Shown: positions 1 through 6,066 of the stretch, in pieces | How positions within the stretch are numbered: position 1 is the stretch's first letter | Layout of the letters: each line of letters starts with the position of its first letter | DNA from: Dehalococcoidia bacterium | GTDB taxonomy: Bacteria; Chloroflexota; Dehalococcoidia; Bin125 | Length of the DNA: 7,482 nucleotides | Direction: 5' to 3' | NCBI GenBank assembly: GCA_007571275.1 | Contig: RKRS01000207.1 | Location: 1 to 7,482, forward strand | Notes under the pieces: generated by a model | Seen by the model: the letters and a program-made list of their open reading frames with translations, nothing else | Databases searched by the model: none | Told to the model about the DNA's origin: nothing | Translations under genes and position numbers: made by a program

Positions 1-603
1 GAGATGCTCCACGTGATCGATCTTGATGGGGCGCGCGCAGGCCACGCGACCAACGCAGAGACGGTTGAGCAGATTGCCGCGCTTGGCAAGCCGGTGCAGG
101 TCGGCGGCGGCATTCGCAACCTGGGTACGGTCGGCCGCTACCTCGATGCCGGCGTGGCGCGGATCATCGTCGGAACCGCCGCCGTTACTGACCGAGAGTT
201 TCTGCGTCACGCCATCGAGCTCTGCGGCGACGCGTTGACCGTCTCTGTAGACGCTCGGGCCGGACGGGTCGCCCTCAATGGCTGGACGGAGGCCTCCGAG
301 CTGCCCGCCGTCGCGCTGATCCAGCAGTTAGAGGGGCTTGGCGTCCGACGCTTCATCTACACCGATATCGCATCCGACGGGATGTTAGGCGGGCACGACG
401 AGGCTGAGTTTGCCCGAGTAGCCGGCGTGGCGCGCTCGCCCGTGATCGCGGCGGGAGGGATTGCGCATCCGATGCAGATTCGCCGCCTCGCGGCAGGGGG
501 AGCGGCGGGCGTGGTGCTCGGACGCGCGCTCTACGATGGGCGACTCCGCCTGGCCGACGCATTCGCAGCAGCCGCGGCCGGGATGCGGGAGCGTACCTGT
601 TGA
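1..603 (+). CDS. hisA: HisA, ProFAR isomerase (5' partial)
   Basis: This is phosphoribosylformimino-5-aminoimidazole carboxamide ribotide isomerase, a cytoplasmic TIM-barrel enzyme that converts ProFAR to PRFAR in histidine biosynthesis. The reading frame is open from base 1 and ends at TGA 601-603. About 40 N-terminal residues of the usual ~240, including the first catalytic Asp, lie upstream of the window. Visible HisA hallmarks, numbered from the first codon here, are HVIDLDGA (4-11), the phosphate-binding QVGGGIR (33-39), SVDAR with the second catalytic Asp at 84, GRVALNGW (88-95), the YTDIASDGML loop (120-129), AAGGI (150-154) and VVLGRALYDG (171-180). hisF starts 16 nt downstream, so both probably share a transcript. 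In some lineages HisA-like PriA also does the TrpF reaction, and this fragment does not exclude that. The family call is secure. Confidence 0.96.
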   Translation, partial: EMLHVIDLDGARAGHATNAETVEQIAALGKPVQVGGGIRNLGTVGRYLDAGVARIIVGTAAVTDREFLRHAIELCGDALTVSVDARAGRVALNGWTEASELPAVALIQQLEGLGVRRFIYTDIASDGMLGGHDEAEFARVAGVARSPVIAAGGIAHPMQIRRLAAGGAAGVVLGRALYDGRLRLADAFAAAAAGMRERTC

Positions 604-619
604 ACCTGGCAATGCTCAG

Positions 620-1405
620 ATGCTGACCAAGAGAATCATCGCCTGTTTCGATGTCGACGATGGTCGAGTCGTCAAGGGCATTTCGTTTGTTGAGCTGCGC
701 GACGCCGGCGACCCGGTCGAGCTGGCGGCGCTCTATGACCATGAAGGCGTCGATGAACTGGTCTTCCTCGACATCACCGCCTCACACGAGAACAGGAACA
801 CCGTCGTCGACATGGTGCGTCGCACCGCGGATCGGGTGTTTATTCCATTCACGGTTGGCGGCGGGATTCGCTCCAGCGATGACATGCGTCTGATGCTGGA
901 ATCAGGCGCCGACAAGGTTTCAATCAACACGGCGGCGGTGCAGCGTCCCGAGTTGATCTCTGAGGGCGCTCAGCGATTCGGTTCACAGTGCATCGTCGTC
1001 GCGATCGACGCCCGTACCGAGCAAGACGGATCGATGCAGGTCTACACGCATGGAGGGCGTCGGCCGACCGGAATGGACGCTATCGAGTGGGCGGCCGAGG
1101 TGGTTGAACGCGGCGCGGGAGAGATCATGCTGACCTCGATGAACACCGACGGTCATCAGGACGGCTACGACATTCCCCTCACGCGGGCGGTTTCCGACGC
1201 GGTCAGCGTGCCGGTGATCGCCTCGGGCGGCGCTGGCAACGCGCAGCACATGATCGACGCCATCGCTCTGGGCAACGCCGACGCCGTGCTGGCCGCCTCG
1301 ATTTTTCACTTTGGCACTCACCCGATCATGGATGTCAAACGTCAGATGCAGGCTGCTGGCATCCCTATCCGAATGGAACATGCCGACTATGACGACGTCC
1401 TCTGA
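620..1405 (+). CDS. hisF: HisF, imidazole glycerol phosphate synthase cyclase subunit
   Basis: HisF pairs with the glutaminase HisH to turn PRFAR and ammonia into imidazole glycerol phosphate and AICAR. The protein is 261 residues, normal for the family (about 250-260). The frame is open back to 461, but the family N-terminus (MLTKRIIACFDV) begins at ATG 620, so I take that start. No clear Shine-Dalgarno precedes it, so translation is probably coupled to hisA, which ends 16 nt earlier. Catalytic Asp11 and Asp130 (VVAIDAR) are present. So are DELVFLDITAS (45-55), the phosphate site TVGGGIR (78-84), DKVSINTAAV (98-107), IASGGAGN and the LAASIFHFG motif. One odd point is the LTSMNTDGHQDGYD segment, which has Asn175 and His179 where well-known homologues have Asp and Thr. 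The 3' end overlaps hisI by 17 nt. No hisH is visible here. Confidence 0.97.
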   Translation: MLTKRIIACFDVDDGRVVKGISFVELRDAGDPVELAALYDHEGVDELVFLDITASHENRNTVVDMVRRTADRVFIPFTVGGGIRSSDDMRLMLESGADKVSINTAAVQRPELISEGAQRFGSQCIVVAIDARTEQDGSMQVYTHGGRRPTGMDAIEWAAEVVERGAGEIMLTSMNTDGHQDGYDIPLTRAVSDAVSVPVIASGGAGNAQHMIDAIALGNADAVLAASIFHFGTHPIMDVKRQMQAAGIPIRMEHADYDDVL

Positions 1406-1736
1406 GTCCACGAGCTCGGTACCTGATCTCAAGTACGACGCCAACGGGCTGATTCCGGCCATCGTCCAGGATGACCGGACCAACGAAATTCTGATGTTGG
1501 GCTACATGAACGAGCGCTCAGTCCAGATGACGCTGGACAAGCAGCTCGTCACCTTCTGGAGCCGTAGCCGTCAGGTGTATTGGACCAAGGGCGAAACCAG
1601 CGGCAATGTGCTGGAGTTGGTCAGCATTCGCAAGGACTGCGACGTCGACGCGCTGCTGGTGCGGGCCAATCCGCACGGCCCGACCTGTCACACAGGCGAG
1701 CGCTCGTGCTTCTACCGCGAGCTTGGCGAAGACTGA
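1389..1736 (+). CDS. hisI: HisI, phosphoribosyl-AMP cyclohydrolase
   Basis: This is a single-domain PR-AMP cyclohydrolase, the zinc- and magnesium-dependent enzyme that opens the adenine ring of PR-AMP to give ProFAR. From ATG 1389 it has 115 residues. ATG 1380 (three residues longer) is the alternative. I prefer 1389 because the GGA at 1375-1377 sits about 11 nt before it but only 2 nt before 1380. Family motifs are LMLGYMN (36-41 region), FWSRSRQVYWTKGETSGN (57-73), the metal-binding DCDVD (Asp83, Asp85, Asp87) and the zinc cysteines in CHTGERSC (Cys100, Cys107). There is no C-terminal HisE domain, so the PR-ATP pyrophosphatase must be encoded elsewhere. The first ten residues are a Ser/Thr-rich low-complexity stretch. 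The gene overlaps hisF by 17 nt and is the last gene before a convergent ribosomal cluster. Confidence 0.95.
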   Translation: MTTSSESTSSVPDLKYDANGLIPAIVQDDRTNEILMLGYMNERSVQMTLDKQLVTFWSRSRQVYWTKGETSGNVLELVSIRKDCDVDALLVRANPHGPTCHTGERSCFYRELGED

Positions 1737-1765
1737 CTTCGCACGGCCGCTTCGAGCAGGGGAAC

Positions 1766-1791
1766 AAACAACGCCGCAAGAGCGTTAGTTT
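1766..1791. terminator. Probable bidirectional terminator between hisI and rpmE
   Basis: AACGC (1770-1774) pairs with GCGTT (1782-1786) around a 7-nt loop. AAAC (1766-1769) can extend the stem with GTTT (1788-1791) across one bulged A at 1787. On the plus strand the hairpin runs into a GTTTT tract. On the minus strand it runs into GTTTGTT. An A-tract and U-tract flanking a stem between converging genes is the usual layout of a two-way intrinsic terminator. The stem includes the last codon and the stop codon of rpmE. It is short, so confidence is moderate. Confidence 0.5.
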
Positions 1792-1997
1792 TCCTCGTCC
1801 ATCATGCCGTAGCGACGACGGAACCGCTCGACCCGTCCGGCGGTGTCGACGATGCGCTGCTCGCCCGTAAAGAACGGGTGACAAACCGAGCAGATCTCGA
1901 TCCGGATATCCGCCTTGGTCGCGCGAGTCTGCCAGCTGTTACCGCAACCACAGCTGATGGTGGCGTCGACGTACTCAGGATGGATCTCTGCCTTCAT
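1785..1997 (-). CDS. rpmE: 50S ribosomal protein bL31 (zinc-binding type)
   Basis: bL31 is a small protein of the large subunit central protuberance that helps bridge the two subunits. The 70-residue product starts MKAEIHPEY, as the family does, and carries the four-cysteine zinc site: Cys16 and Cys18 (CGC), then Cys36 and Cys39 (CSVC). This makes it the C+ form, which also serves as a zinc store in bacteria that swap it for a C- paralogue under zinc limitation. HPFFTG (40-45) and the basic segment RVERFRRRYG (55-64) are typical. The start codon overlaps the rpmA stop codon as ATGA (1994-1997), and a perfect Shine-Dalgarno lies within rpmA, so the two are translationally coupled. The gene ends inside a putative bidirectional terminator. 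Confidence 0.97.
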   Translation of the reverse strand: MKAEIHPEYVDATISCGCGNSWQTRATKADIRIEICSVCHPFFTGEQRIVDTAGRVERFRRRYGMMDEEN

Positions 1998-2272
1998 GCG
2001 CCCACCTCCTCGAGCTCGGCCGGAATCACCGAGACCTTCTTGCGCCGTCCGCGTGCGTAGGGCGAGAACTTCACGGTACCGTCGGTCAGCGCGAAGAGTG
2101 TGTGGTCGCGCCCGACGCCGACGTGGTCGCCAGCGTGGATGCGCGTGCCGCGCTGTCGCACGATGATGCCGCCAGTGCGCACCACTTGTCCATCGAAGAG
2201 CTTGACGCCCAATCGCTTCGAGTTGCTGTCGCGGCCGTTACGCGACGAGCCAACGCCTTTCTTGTGAGCCAT
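1994..2272 (-). CDS. rpmA: 50S ribosomal protein bL27
   Basis: bL27 is a 50S protein whose N-terminal arm reaches toward the peptidyl transferase centre and stabilises tRNA there. The 92-residue product has the classic start MAHKKGVGSSRNGRDS, then RLGVKLFDGQVV, GGIIVRQRGTRIHAG (34-48), VGVGRDHTLFAL (51-62), DGTVKF and the C-terminal basic KKVSV. The arm begins directly with AHKKG, so there is no Firmicutes-style cleavable N-terminal extension. AGGGGAG ends about 4 nt before the ATG and is a good ribosome binding site. rplU ends 30 nt upstream, giving the near-universal rplU-rpmA pair. The usual downstream obgE is replaced by rpmE, which overlaps it by 4 nt. Confidence 0.98.
   Translation of the reverse strand: MAHKKGVGSSRNGRDSNSKRLGVKLFDGQVVRTGGIIVRQRGTRIHAGDHVGVGRDHTLFALTDGTVKFSPYARGRRKKVSVIPAELEEVGA
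2004..2010 (-). promoter_or_regulatory. Shine-Dalgarno of rpmE inside the rpmA coding end
   Basis: The minus strand reads AGGAGGT here, 6 nt before the rpmE ATG, while also coding for the Glu-Glu-Val near the bL27 C-terminus. With the ATGA stop/start overlap, this indicates re-initiation of ribosomes finishing rpmA. Confidence 0.8.
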
Positions 2273-2302
2273 CGCGCTCCCCTGTTCCTCTGAATCCTGC
2301 GG

Positions 2303-2662
2303 TCAGTCGGACGCCGTCCAGGTCTGGTCGCCGAGCGATACTTCCTGGACCAGCACTGACGTTTGCAGCTGTCGGTGGCCACGTAGACGTCGGTAACGAG
2401 TCTTGTTCTTGTACTTGAAGACTGTCACCTTGCGCGCGCGGCCTTGTTCGACGATCTCGCCGGTCACGCTGGCGGCTTCGACGGTCGGCGTGCCCACGGC
2501 GACCTCGCCGCCCCCATTGACCAGCAGCACGTTGTCAAACGTAATCGAATCCCCGGCGTCGCCATCGAGGCGTTCCAGCTTGATTCGCTGACCGGGCGAC
2601 ACCCGGTACTGCTTTCCGCCGCTGCGAATCACGGCGTACACATCGGACGCATTAGTGCTCAT
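2303..2662 (-). CDS. rplU: 50S ribosomal protein bL21
   Basis: bL21 binds 23S rRNA on the 50S subunit and contacts bL20. The 119-residue product contains the family start-region motif VYAVIRSGGKQYRVSPGQ (8-25), then the beta-barrel with FDNVLLV (42-48) and VGTPTV (56-61), and the C-terminal signature KVTVFKYKNKTRYRRLRGHRQ (78-98), which binds rRNA. Compared with many bL21 proteins it has about seven extra N-terminal residues (MSTNASD). The GTG at Val8 would give the short form, but nothing resembling a Shine-Dalgarno precedes it. ATG 2662 has only a weak one (GAGACGA), so the start is likely but not certain. It heads the rplU-rpmA-rpmE group, downstream of ftsH across a 154-nt gap with its own promoter-like signal. 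Confidence 0.97.
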   Translation of the reverse strand: MSTNASDVYAVIRSGGKQYRVSPGQRIKLERLDGDAGDSITFDNVLLVNGGGEVAVGTPTVEAASVTGEIVEQGRARKVTVFKYKNKTRYRRLRGHRQLQTSVLVQEVSLGDQTWTASD

Positions 2663-2714
2663 AGTCGTCTCGCATCGATCTCAAGGTGATCGGCTCATCA
2701 GTCCTGAAGTATCC

Positions 2715-2742
2715 AGCCTAACCAGCAGGCGGCAGCCGTCAA
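2715..2742 (-). promoter_or_regulatory. Putative sigma-70-type promoter for rplU-rpmA-rpmE
   Basis: On the minus strand, TTGACG (2737-2742, 5 of 6 to the -35 consensus) is followed after 16 nt by TAGGCT (2715-2720, matching the T-A...T of the -10). Transcription would start near 2708, leaving a leader of about 45 nt before rplU. I found no convincing terminator in 2663-2816 after ftsH, so some read-through from ftsH is also possible. Confidence 0.45.
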
Positions 2743-2816
2743 GCGACCAGCCAACACTCTGCCTGAGTACCTGCATGTCGGCAAGACGTCGCAACCACCG
2801 ACCGTGAGTCAGATCG

Positions 2817-4829
2817 CTAGTCCAGTGAGCTGCTGTTCTGATTGCCGCCCCATGCCAATCCCGGCTTGGGCGGCATCAGCGGCTCGCGCTCTTCTTCGCC
2901 GGATTCTCCGCCCGAGGCGCTTGGCGGTGGGGGCGTCGGTTCCGGCGCCGGAGGCGGTGGCGTTGGTTGCGGCACGGCGTCGCCTGGCTGCCAGGCGAGG
3001 ATCGCGCGAAGGTCGTCGCCCTCGAGCGTTTCGACCTCCATCAAGCGGGTCGCCAGCAGATCGAGCTGATCGCGGTTGCGACGCAGGATGGTGCGCGCGC
3101 GGTCTCGAGCGCGGTCGATGATCTCACGCAGCTCTTCGTCGATCTGCTCCGCCACCGTCTCCGAGTAGTCGCGCTGCTCTGAGATGTCGCGGCCCAGGAA
3201 GACCATCGATTCCTTTTTGCCAAACGTCCGCGCGCCCAGACGCTCGGACATACCCCACTGCGTGATCATCGCTCGGGCGATTTGCGTGACCTTGCTCAGG
3301 TCATCATGCGCGCCGGTGGTCATCTCGCCAAAGACGATCTCCTCGGCGGCGTGTCCACCAAGCGCCGACGCCATGAATCCCTCGTAGTAGGTCTTGCCAG
3401 CGAGTCGGTGCTCCGACTCGGGTAGATAGCGTGTGTAGCCGCCGGCCATGCCGCGCGGCACGATCGTGACCTTGTGCACCGGGTCGTGACCAGGTATATG
3501 CGAGGCGACCAGCGCGTGTCCGGCCTCGTGGAAGGCCACGATTTCTTTCTCGCGTCCTACGAGTAATCGCGACTTCCGTTCCGGACCGGCCATCACACGG
3601 TCGACCGCTTCTTCGACTTCGGCCTGGGTGATGTGTTTCTTCTGCCGACGCGCCGCGAGAATCGCCGCCTCGTTGAGCAGATTGGCCAACTCGGCTCCGG
3701 AGAAGCCTGGCGTTTCCTTGGCGATGGTATGGAGGTCAACCTCGTCGGCCAGCGGCTTGCCACGCACGTGCACATCGAGGATGGCAACGCGCCCCTTGAC
3801 GTCTGGGGCGTCGAGCACCACTCGACGATCGAAGCGGCCAGGTCGCAACAGGGCCGGGTCGAGGATGTCAGGTCGGTTGGTCGCGGCGACGACGATCACG
3901 TTGGTGTTGGTGTCGAAACCGTCCATCTCGACCAGAATCTGGTTCAGGGTCTGTTCACGCTCGTCGTGCGAGCCGCCTACGCCGGCGCCACGCTGACGGC
4001 CAACCGCATCGATCTCGTCGACGAAGACGATGCAGGGCGCGTTGCGTTTGGCCTGCTCGAAGAGGTCGCGCACACGGCTGGCCCCGACACCGACAAACAT
4101 CTCAACGAATTCGGAGCCGGAGATGGAGAAGAATGGCACGCCCGCTTCACCAGCGACGGCCCGTGCAATCAGCGTCTTGCCTGTGCCCGGAGGTCCGACC
4201 AGGAGCACGCCGCGCGGGATGCGCGCGCCAAGTGAGGCGAAGCGCTCAGGGAACTTGAGAAACTCAACGACTTCCTGCAGCTCTTCCTTGGCCTCGTCAG
4301 CGCCGGCCACGTCATTGAAGGTGACTGAGGGTCGATTCGCCGTGACCAGGCGAGCCTTGCTCTTGCCAAACGACATCGCCTGCGAGCCCTGTCCCTGAGC
4401 CTGGCGCAGGAAGAAGAAGATCAGACCGATGATCAACAGGAAGGGCAGCAGGTTGATAAACAGGCTGGCAATCGTCGAGCCGAATCCGCCACCGCCGCCC
4501 ACCTCAATGTCGGGAAATCCCTGCGCGCCGACGTCCACGCCCTCGCGTGAGAGGAACTCGAAGAAGTCGAAGCCCGTCTCTGGCACGTTCGTCTGGTATG
4601 ACTCCGAGCCGTCGCGGTAGTTGAGCGTCACTTTGTTGGATGCGACCTGGATCGTCTCAATCGCCCCGACGTCGTTCTCGATCCGCCCCAGCAGCGACTC
4701 CGTGCCGCCGGCCAGCGGGATCTCGTTCGAGCCGCCGCCGCGCGGGAAGACCGTGAAGACCACCACGATCAGCACCACAAAGATCAGGAAGTAGACCAGG
4801 AAGCTGCGTTTGAACCGTGAACCGCCCAT
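2817..4829 (-). CDS. ftsH: FtsH, membrane-anchored ATP-dependent zinc metalloprotease
   Basis: FtsH is a hexameric inner-membrane AAA+ protease that extracts and degrades misfolded membrane proteins and regulatory proteins. I use ATG 4829 (670 aa) because GAGGG at 4839-4843 sits 9 nt before it. The ATG at 4838 (three residues longer) would touch that site. Numbering from 4829: membrane segment ~11-28, extracytoplasmic domain ~30-117, a five-Gly run, second membrane segment ~121-141, Walker A GPPGTGKT (212-219), pore loop FVG (245-247), Walker B VFVDEID (268-274), second region of homology ending in RPGRFDR with Arg fingers 329 and 332, zinc-binding HEAGH (434-438) and a third ligand in HDD (Asp509/510). 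All catalytic elements are intact. The tail from ~620 is proline-rich, with PTPPPP twice, then acidic. It lies upstream of the ribosomal cluster and divergent from rnhB. Confidence 0.97.
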   Translation of the reverse strand: MGGSRFKRSFLVYFLIFVVLIVVVFTVFPRGGGSNEIPLAGGTESLLGRIENDVGAIETIQVASNKVTLNYRDGSESYQTNVPETGFDFFEFLSREGVDVGAQGFPDIEVGGGGGFGSTIASLFINLLPFLLIIGLIFFFLRQAQGQGSQAMSFGKSKARLVTANRPSVTFNDVAGADEAKEELQEVVEFLKFPERFASLGARIPRGVLLVGPPGTGKTLIARAVAGEAGVPFFSISGSEFVEMFVGVGASRVRDLFEQAKRNAPCIVFVDEIDAVGRQRGAGVGGSHDEREQTLNQILVEMDGFDTNTNVIVVAATNRPDILDPALLRPGRFDRRVVLDAPDVKGRVAILDVHVRGKPLADEVDLHTIAKETPGFSGAELANLLNEAAILAARRQKKHITQAEVEEAVDRVMAGPERKSRLLVGREKEIVAFHEAGHALVASHIPGHDPVHKVTIVPRGMAGGYTRYLPESEHRLAGKTYYEGFMASALGGHAAEEIVFGEMTTGAHDDLSKVTQIARAMITQWGMSERLGARTFGKKESMVFLGRDISEQRDYSETVAEQIDEELREIIDRARDRARTILRRNRDQLDLLATRLMEVETLEGDDLRAILAWQPGDAVPQPTPPPPAPEPTPPPPSASGGESGEEEREPLMPPKPGLAWGGNQNSSSLD

Positions 4830-4838
4830 CGTCGCCAT

Positions 4839-4843
4839 CCCTC
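4839..4843 (-). promoter_or_regulatory. Shine-Dalgarno deciding the ftsH start
   Basis: The minus strand reads GAGGG directly next to ATG 4838 (no spacer) and 9 nt before ATG 4829. The spacing favours the second ATG as the true start, giving an MGGSRFKRS N-terminus. Confidence 0.6.
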
Positions 4844-4848
4844 AATAG

Positions 4849-4879
4849 CGGCGCGGGCCATTCACCGACAGCTGCGCCG
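4849..4879 (-). other. Possible hairpin in the ftsH leader
   Basis: CGGCGC (4849-4854) and GCGCCG (4874-4879) can form a 6-bp stem with a 19-nt loop, ending 5 nt before the ftsH Shine-Dalgarno on the minus strand. Stems of this size are not rare in GC-rich DNA, so it may be chance. The rest of the divergent gap 4839-4985 holds AT-richer patches, but no pair of -35/-10 boxes for ftsH that I would defend. Confidence 0.25.
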
Positions 4880-4973
4880 GATACATCGTTCGTCAGGTTT
4901 GAGCATATCGCAATGCCAAATGAGTGGATGCTGGCTATCGTCAATTTCAAGATCGCGTAGCTGCATCACCGCG

Positions 4974-4979
4974 TAACCT
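4974..4979 (+). promoter_or_regulatory. Possible -10 box for a leaderless rnhB transcript
   Basis: TAACCT (TAnnnT type) ends 6 nt before the rnhB GTG at 4986, the spacing expected if transcription starts at or next to the start codon. No recognisable -35 lies 16-18 nt upstream. No Shine-Dalgarno sits at a normal distance: the only GGAG (4983-4986) overlaps the GTG itself. The in-frame TAA at 4974-4976 rules out a longer upstream start. Confidence 0.35.
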
Positions 4980-4985
4980 TATGGA

Positions 4986-5654
4986 GTGACGCAACGCTCG
5001 GCGAGCCAACGCCCGAATCGACGGCGGGAACTGAAGCATTGGCGCAACGGCACACATTGCGTCGTTGGCGTCGACGAGGTCGGCCGCGGGCCGCTTGCCG
5101 GACCGCTTGTCACCGCTGCCGTCTCACTCCCGACGGACCGTCGACCGGCCTGGTTGCGAGAGCTTCGGGACAGCAAGCAACTCACCGCGCGACAACGCGC
5201 GCGCCTGGCGTCGCTGATCCAGGAAGGCACCCTGCAGTGGGCGATCGGATGGGTAGACGCCGACCAGCTGGACGAGATCGGCATGTCAGCGGCGCTGCGC
5301 CTGGCCTGTCGACGAGCAATACAGCAGTTACCAATCCCCCCGGAGGTTGTGCTGGCTGATGGTCGCGATGACCTGCGCCTTCCATACCCAACCGAAATGG
5401 TCGTGAAAGGCGACGCTTCCGTCGCATCGATCGCCGCTGCTTCGATCATTGCCAAGACGGCCAGAGACGCGTGGATGACGGAACTGGATCAGCAATATCC
5501 CGGTTATGGCTTTGCGCGTCATAAGGGGTACGGATCGCCCGCGCACCTGCGTGCGTTGACTGAGCTGGGACCCTGTCCCGAGCATCGACGTTCGTTCGCT
5601 CCGGTATCGGCGCTGATCCAGCCGCGCTTGACCTTCGATGCCGCCGCGTCCTGA
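4986..5654 (+). CDS. rnhB: Ribonuclease HII
   Basis: RNase HII cleaves RNA in RNA-DNA hybrids and nicks at single ribonucleotides misincorporated in DNA, starting ribonucleotide excision repair. The 222-residue product has the four acidic metal ligands: Asp30 and Glu31 in GVDEVGRGPLAGP (28-40), Asp125 in VVLADG, and Asp143 in KGDASVASIAAASIIAK (141-157). RDSKQL (61-66) and the C-terminal GYGFARHKGYGSPAHL (173-188) complete the bacterial type 2 signature. The GTG start is the only usual start in frame, because a stop codon lies 12 nt upstream. It gives a 27-residue basic N-terminal lead before the barrel. Its last 17 nt overlap yraN, a very common neighbour of rnhB, so the two are probably co-expressed. 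Confidence 0.97.
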   Translation: MTQRSASQRPNRRRELKHWRNGTHCVVGVDEVGRGPLAGPLVTAAVSLPTDRRPAWLRELRDSKQLTARQRARLASLIQEGTLQWAIGWVDADQLDEIGMSAALRLACRRAIQQLPIPPEVVLADGRDDLRLPYPTEMVVKGDASVASIAAASIIAKTARDAWMTELDQQYPGYGFARHKGYGSPAHLRALTELGPCPEHRRSFAPVSALIQPRLTFDAAAS

Positions 5655-6033
5655 TCGCCGACTCGCGCTCGGAGCGGCTGGCGAACAACTCGCCGCGCAG
5701 TACCTGCAGGCTCGTCAGTACCAGATCATCGAGCGTAACTATCGGCGGAGCTGGGGCGAGGCCGACATCATCGCTCTGGCGCCCGATGGCACGCAAGTGA
5801 TCGTTGAGGTACGCAGCCGCAGCGATCGTCACTATGTCATCGAAGCCGTGCAGTCCGTCGGACCGCGTAAGCAGCGTCAATTGCGGCGACTCGCACATGG
5901 ACTGCTGTCCGAGCAGGAAGCCGAGATTGACATCCGTGTTGACGTCATGGTGATTGCGCCCGACCGTAGTGGTCGACTGTTGGTCGTGGCTCACATCGCC
6001 GATGCGGTCGAAGACGGGCCGGTCGAGGACTAA
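5638..6033 (+). CDS. yraN: YraN/UPF0102 family nuclease-fold protein
   Basis: This is a 131-residue UPF0102 protein, a conserved bacterial family with an endonuclease-like fold and no settled cellular role, often found beside rnhB. The sequence shows LGAAGEQLAAQYL (11-23), then the restriction-endonuclease-like core: Glu41 and Asp43 in WGEADIIAL, and Glu57 in VIVEVRSRS. The K of the classic ExK motif is Arg59 here, as in other family members I recall. A conserved Asp102 (IRVDVMVI) and a final beta strand (LLVVAHI) follow. The ATG lies within the 3' end of rnhB, a 17-nt overlap in a different frame that suggests coupled translation. A role in DNA processing or recombination is inferred from fold and neighbours only. 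Confidence 0.92.
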   Translation: MPPRPDRRLALGAAGEQLAAQYLQARQYQIIERNYRRSWGEADIIALAPDGTQVIVEVRSRSDRHYVIEAVQSVGPRKQRQLRRLAHGLLSEQEAEIDIRVDVMVIAPDRSGRLLVVAHIADAVEDGPVED

Positions 6034-6066
6034 GCTGAGTGTGAAGTCGAAGGCGGATGGTCGGAC

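Noticed and set aside
461..619. In-frame upstream extension of hisF that would add 53 residues.
   Set aside because: The extension lies inside hisA in another frame, has no HisF similarity, and the family N-terminus begins exactly at ATG 620.
983..1483. A 166-codon minus-strand open frame opposite hisF and hisI.
   Set aside because: Antisense shadow of two secure genes without any recognisable domain.
2639..2641. GTG at Val8 of rplU as the true start, giving the short family N-terminus.
   Set aside because: No Shine-Dalgarno precedes it, and ATG 2662 is in frame with a weak but better-placed one. Not fully excluded.
3633..4235. A 200-codon plus-strand open frame opposite the FtsH AAA+ domain.
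   Set aside because: It is the complement of a highly conserved FtsH region with strong codon constraint; no family resemblance and no ribosome binding site support it.
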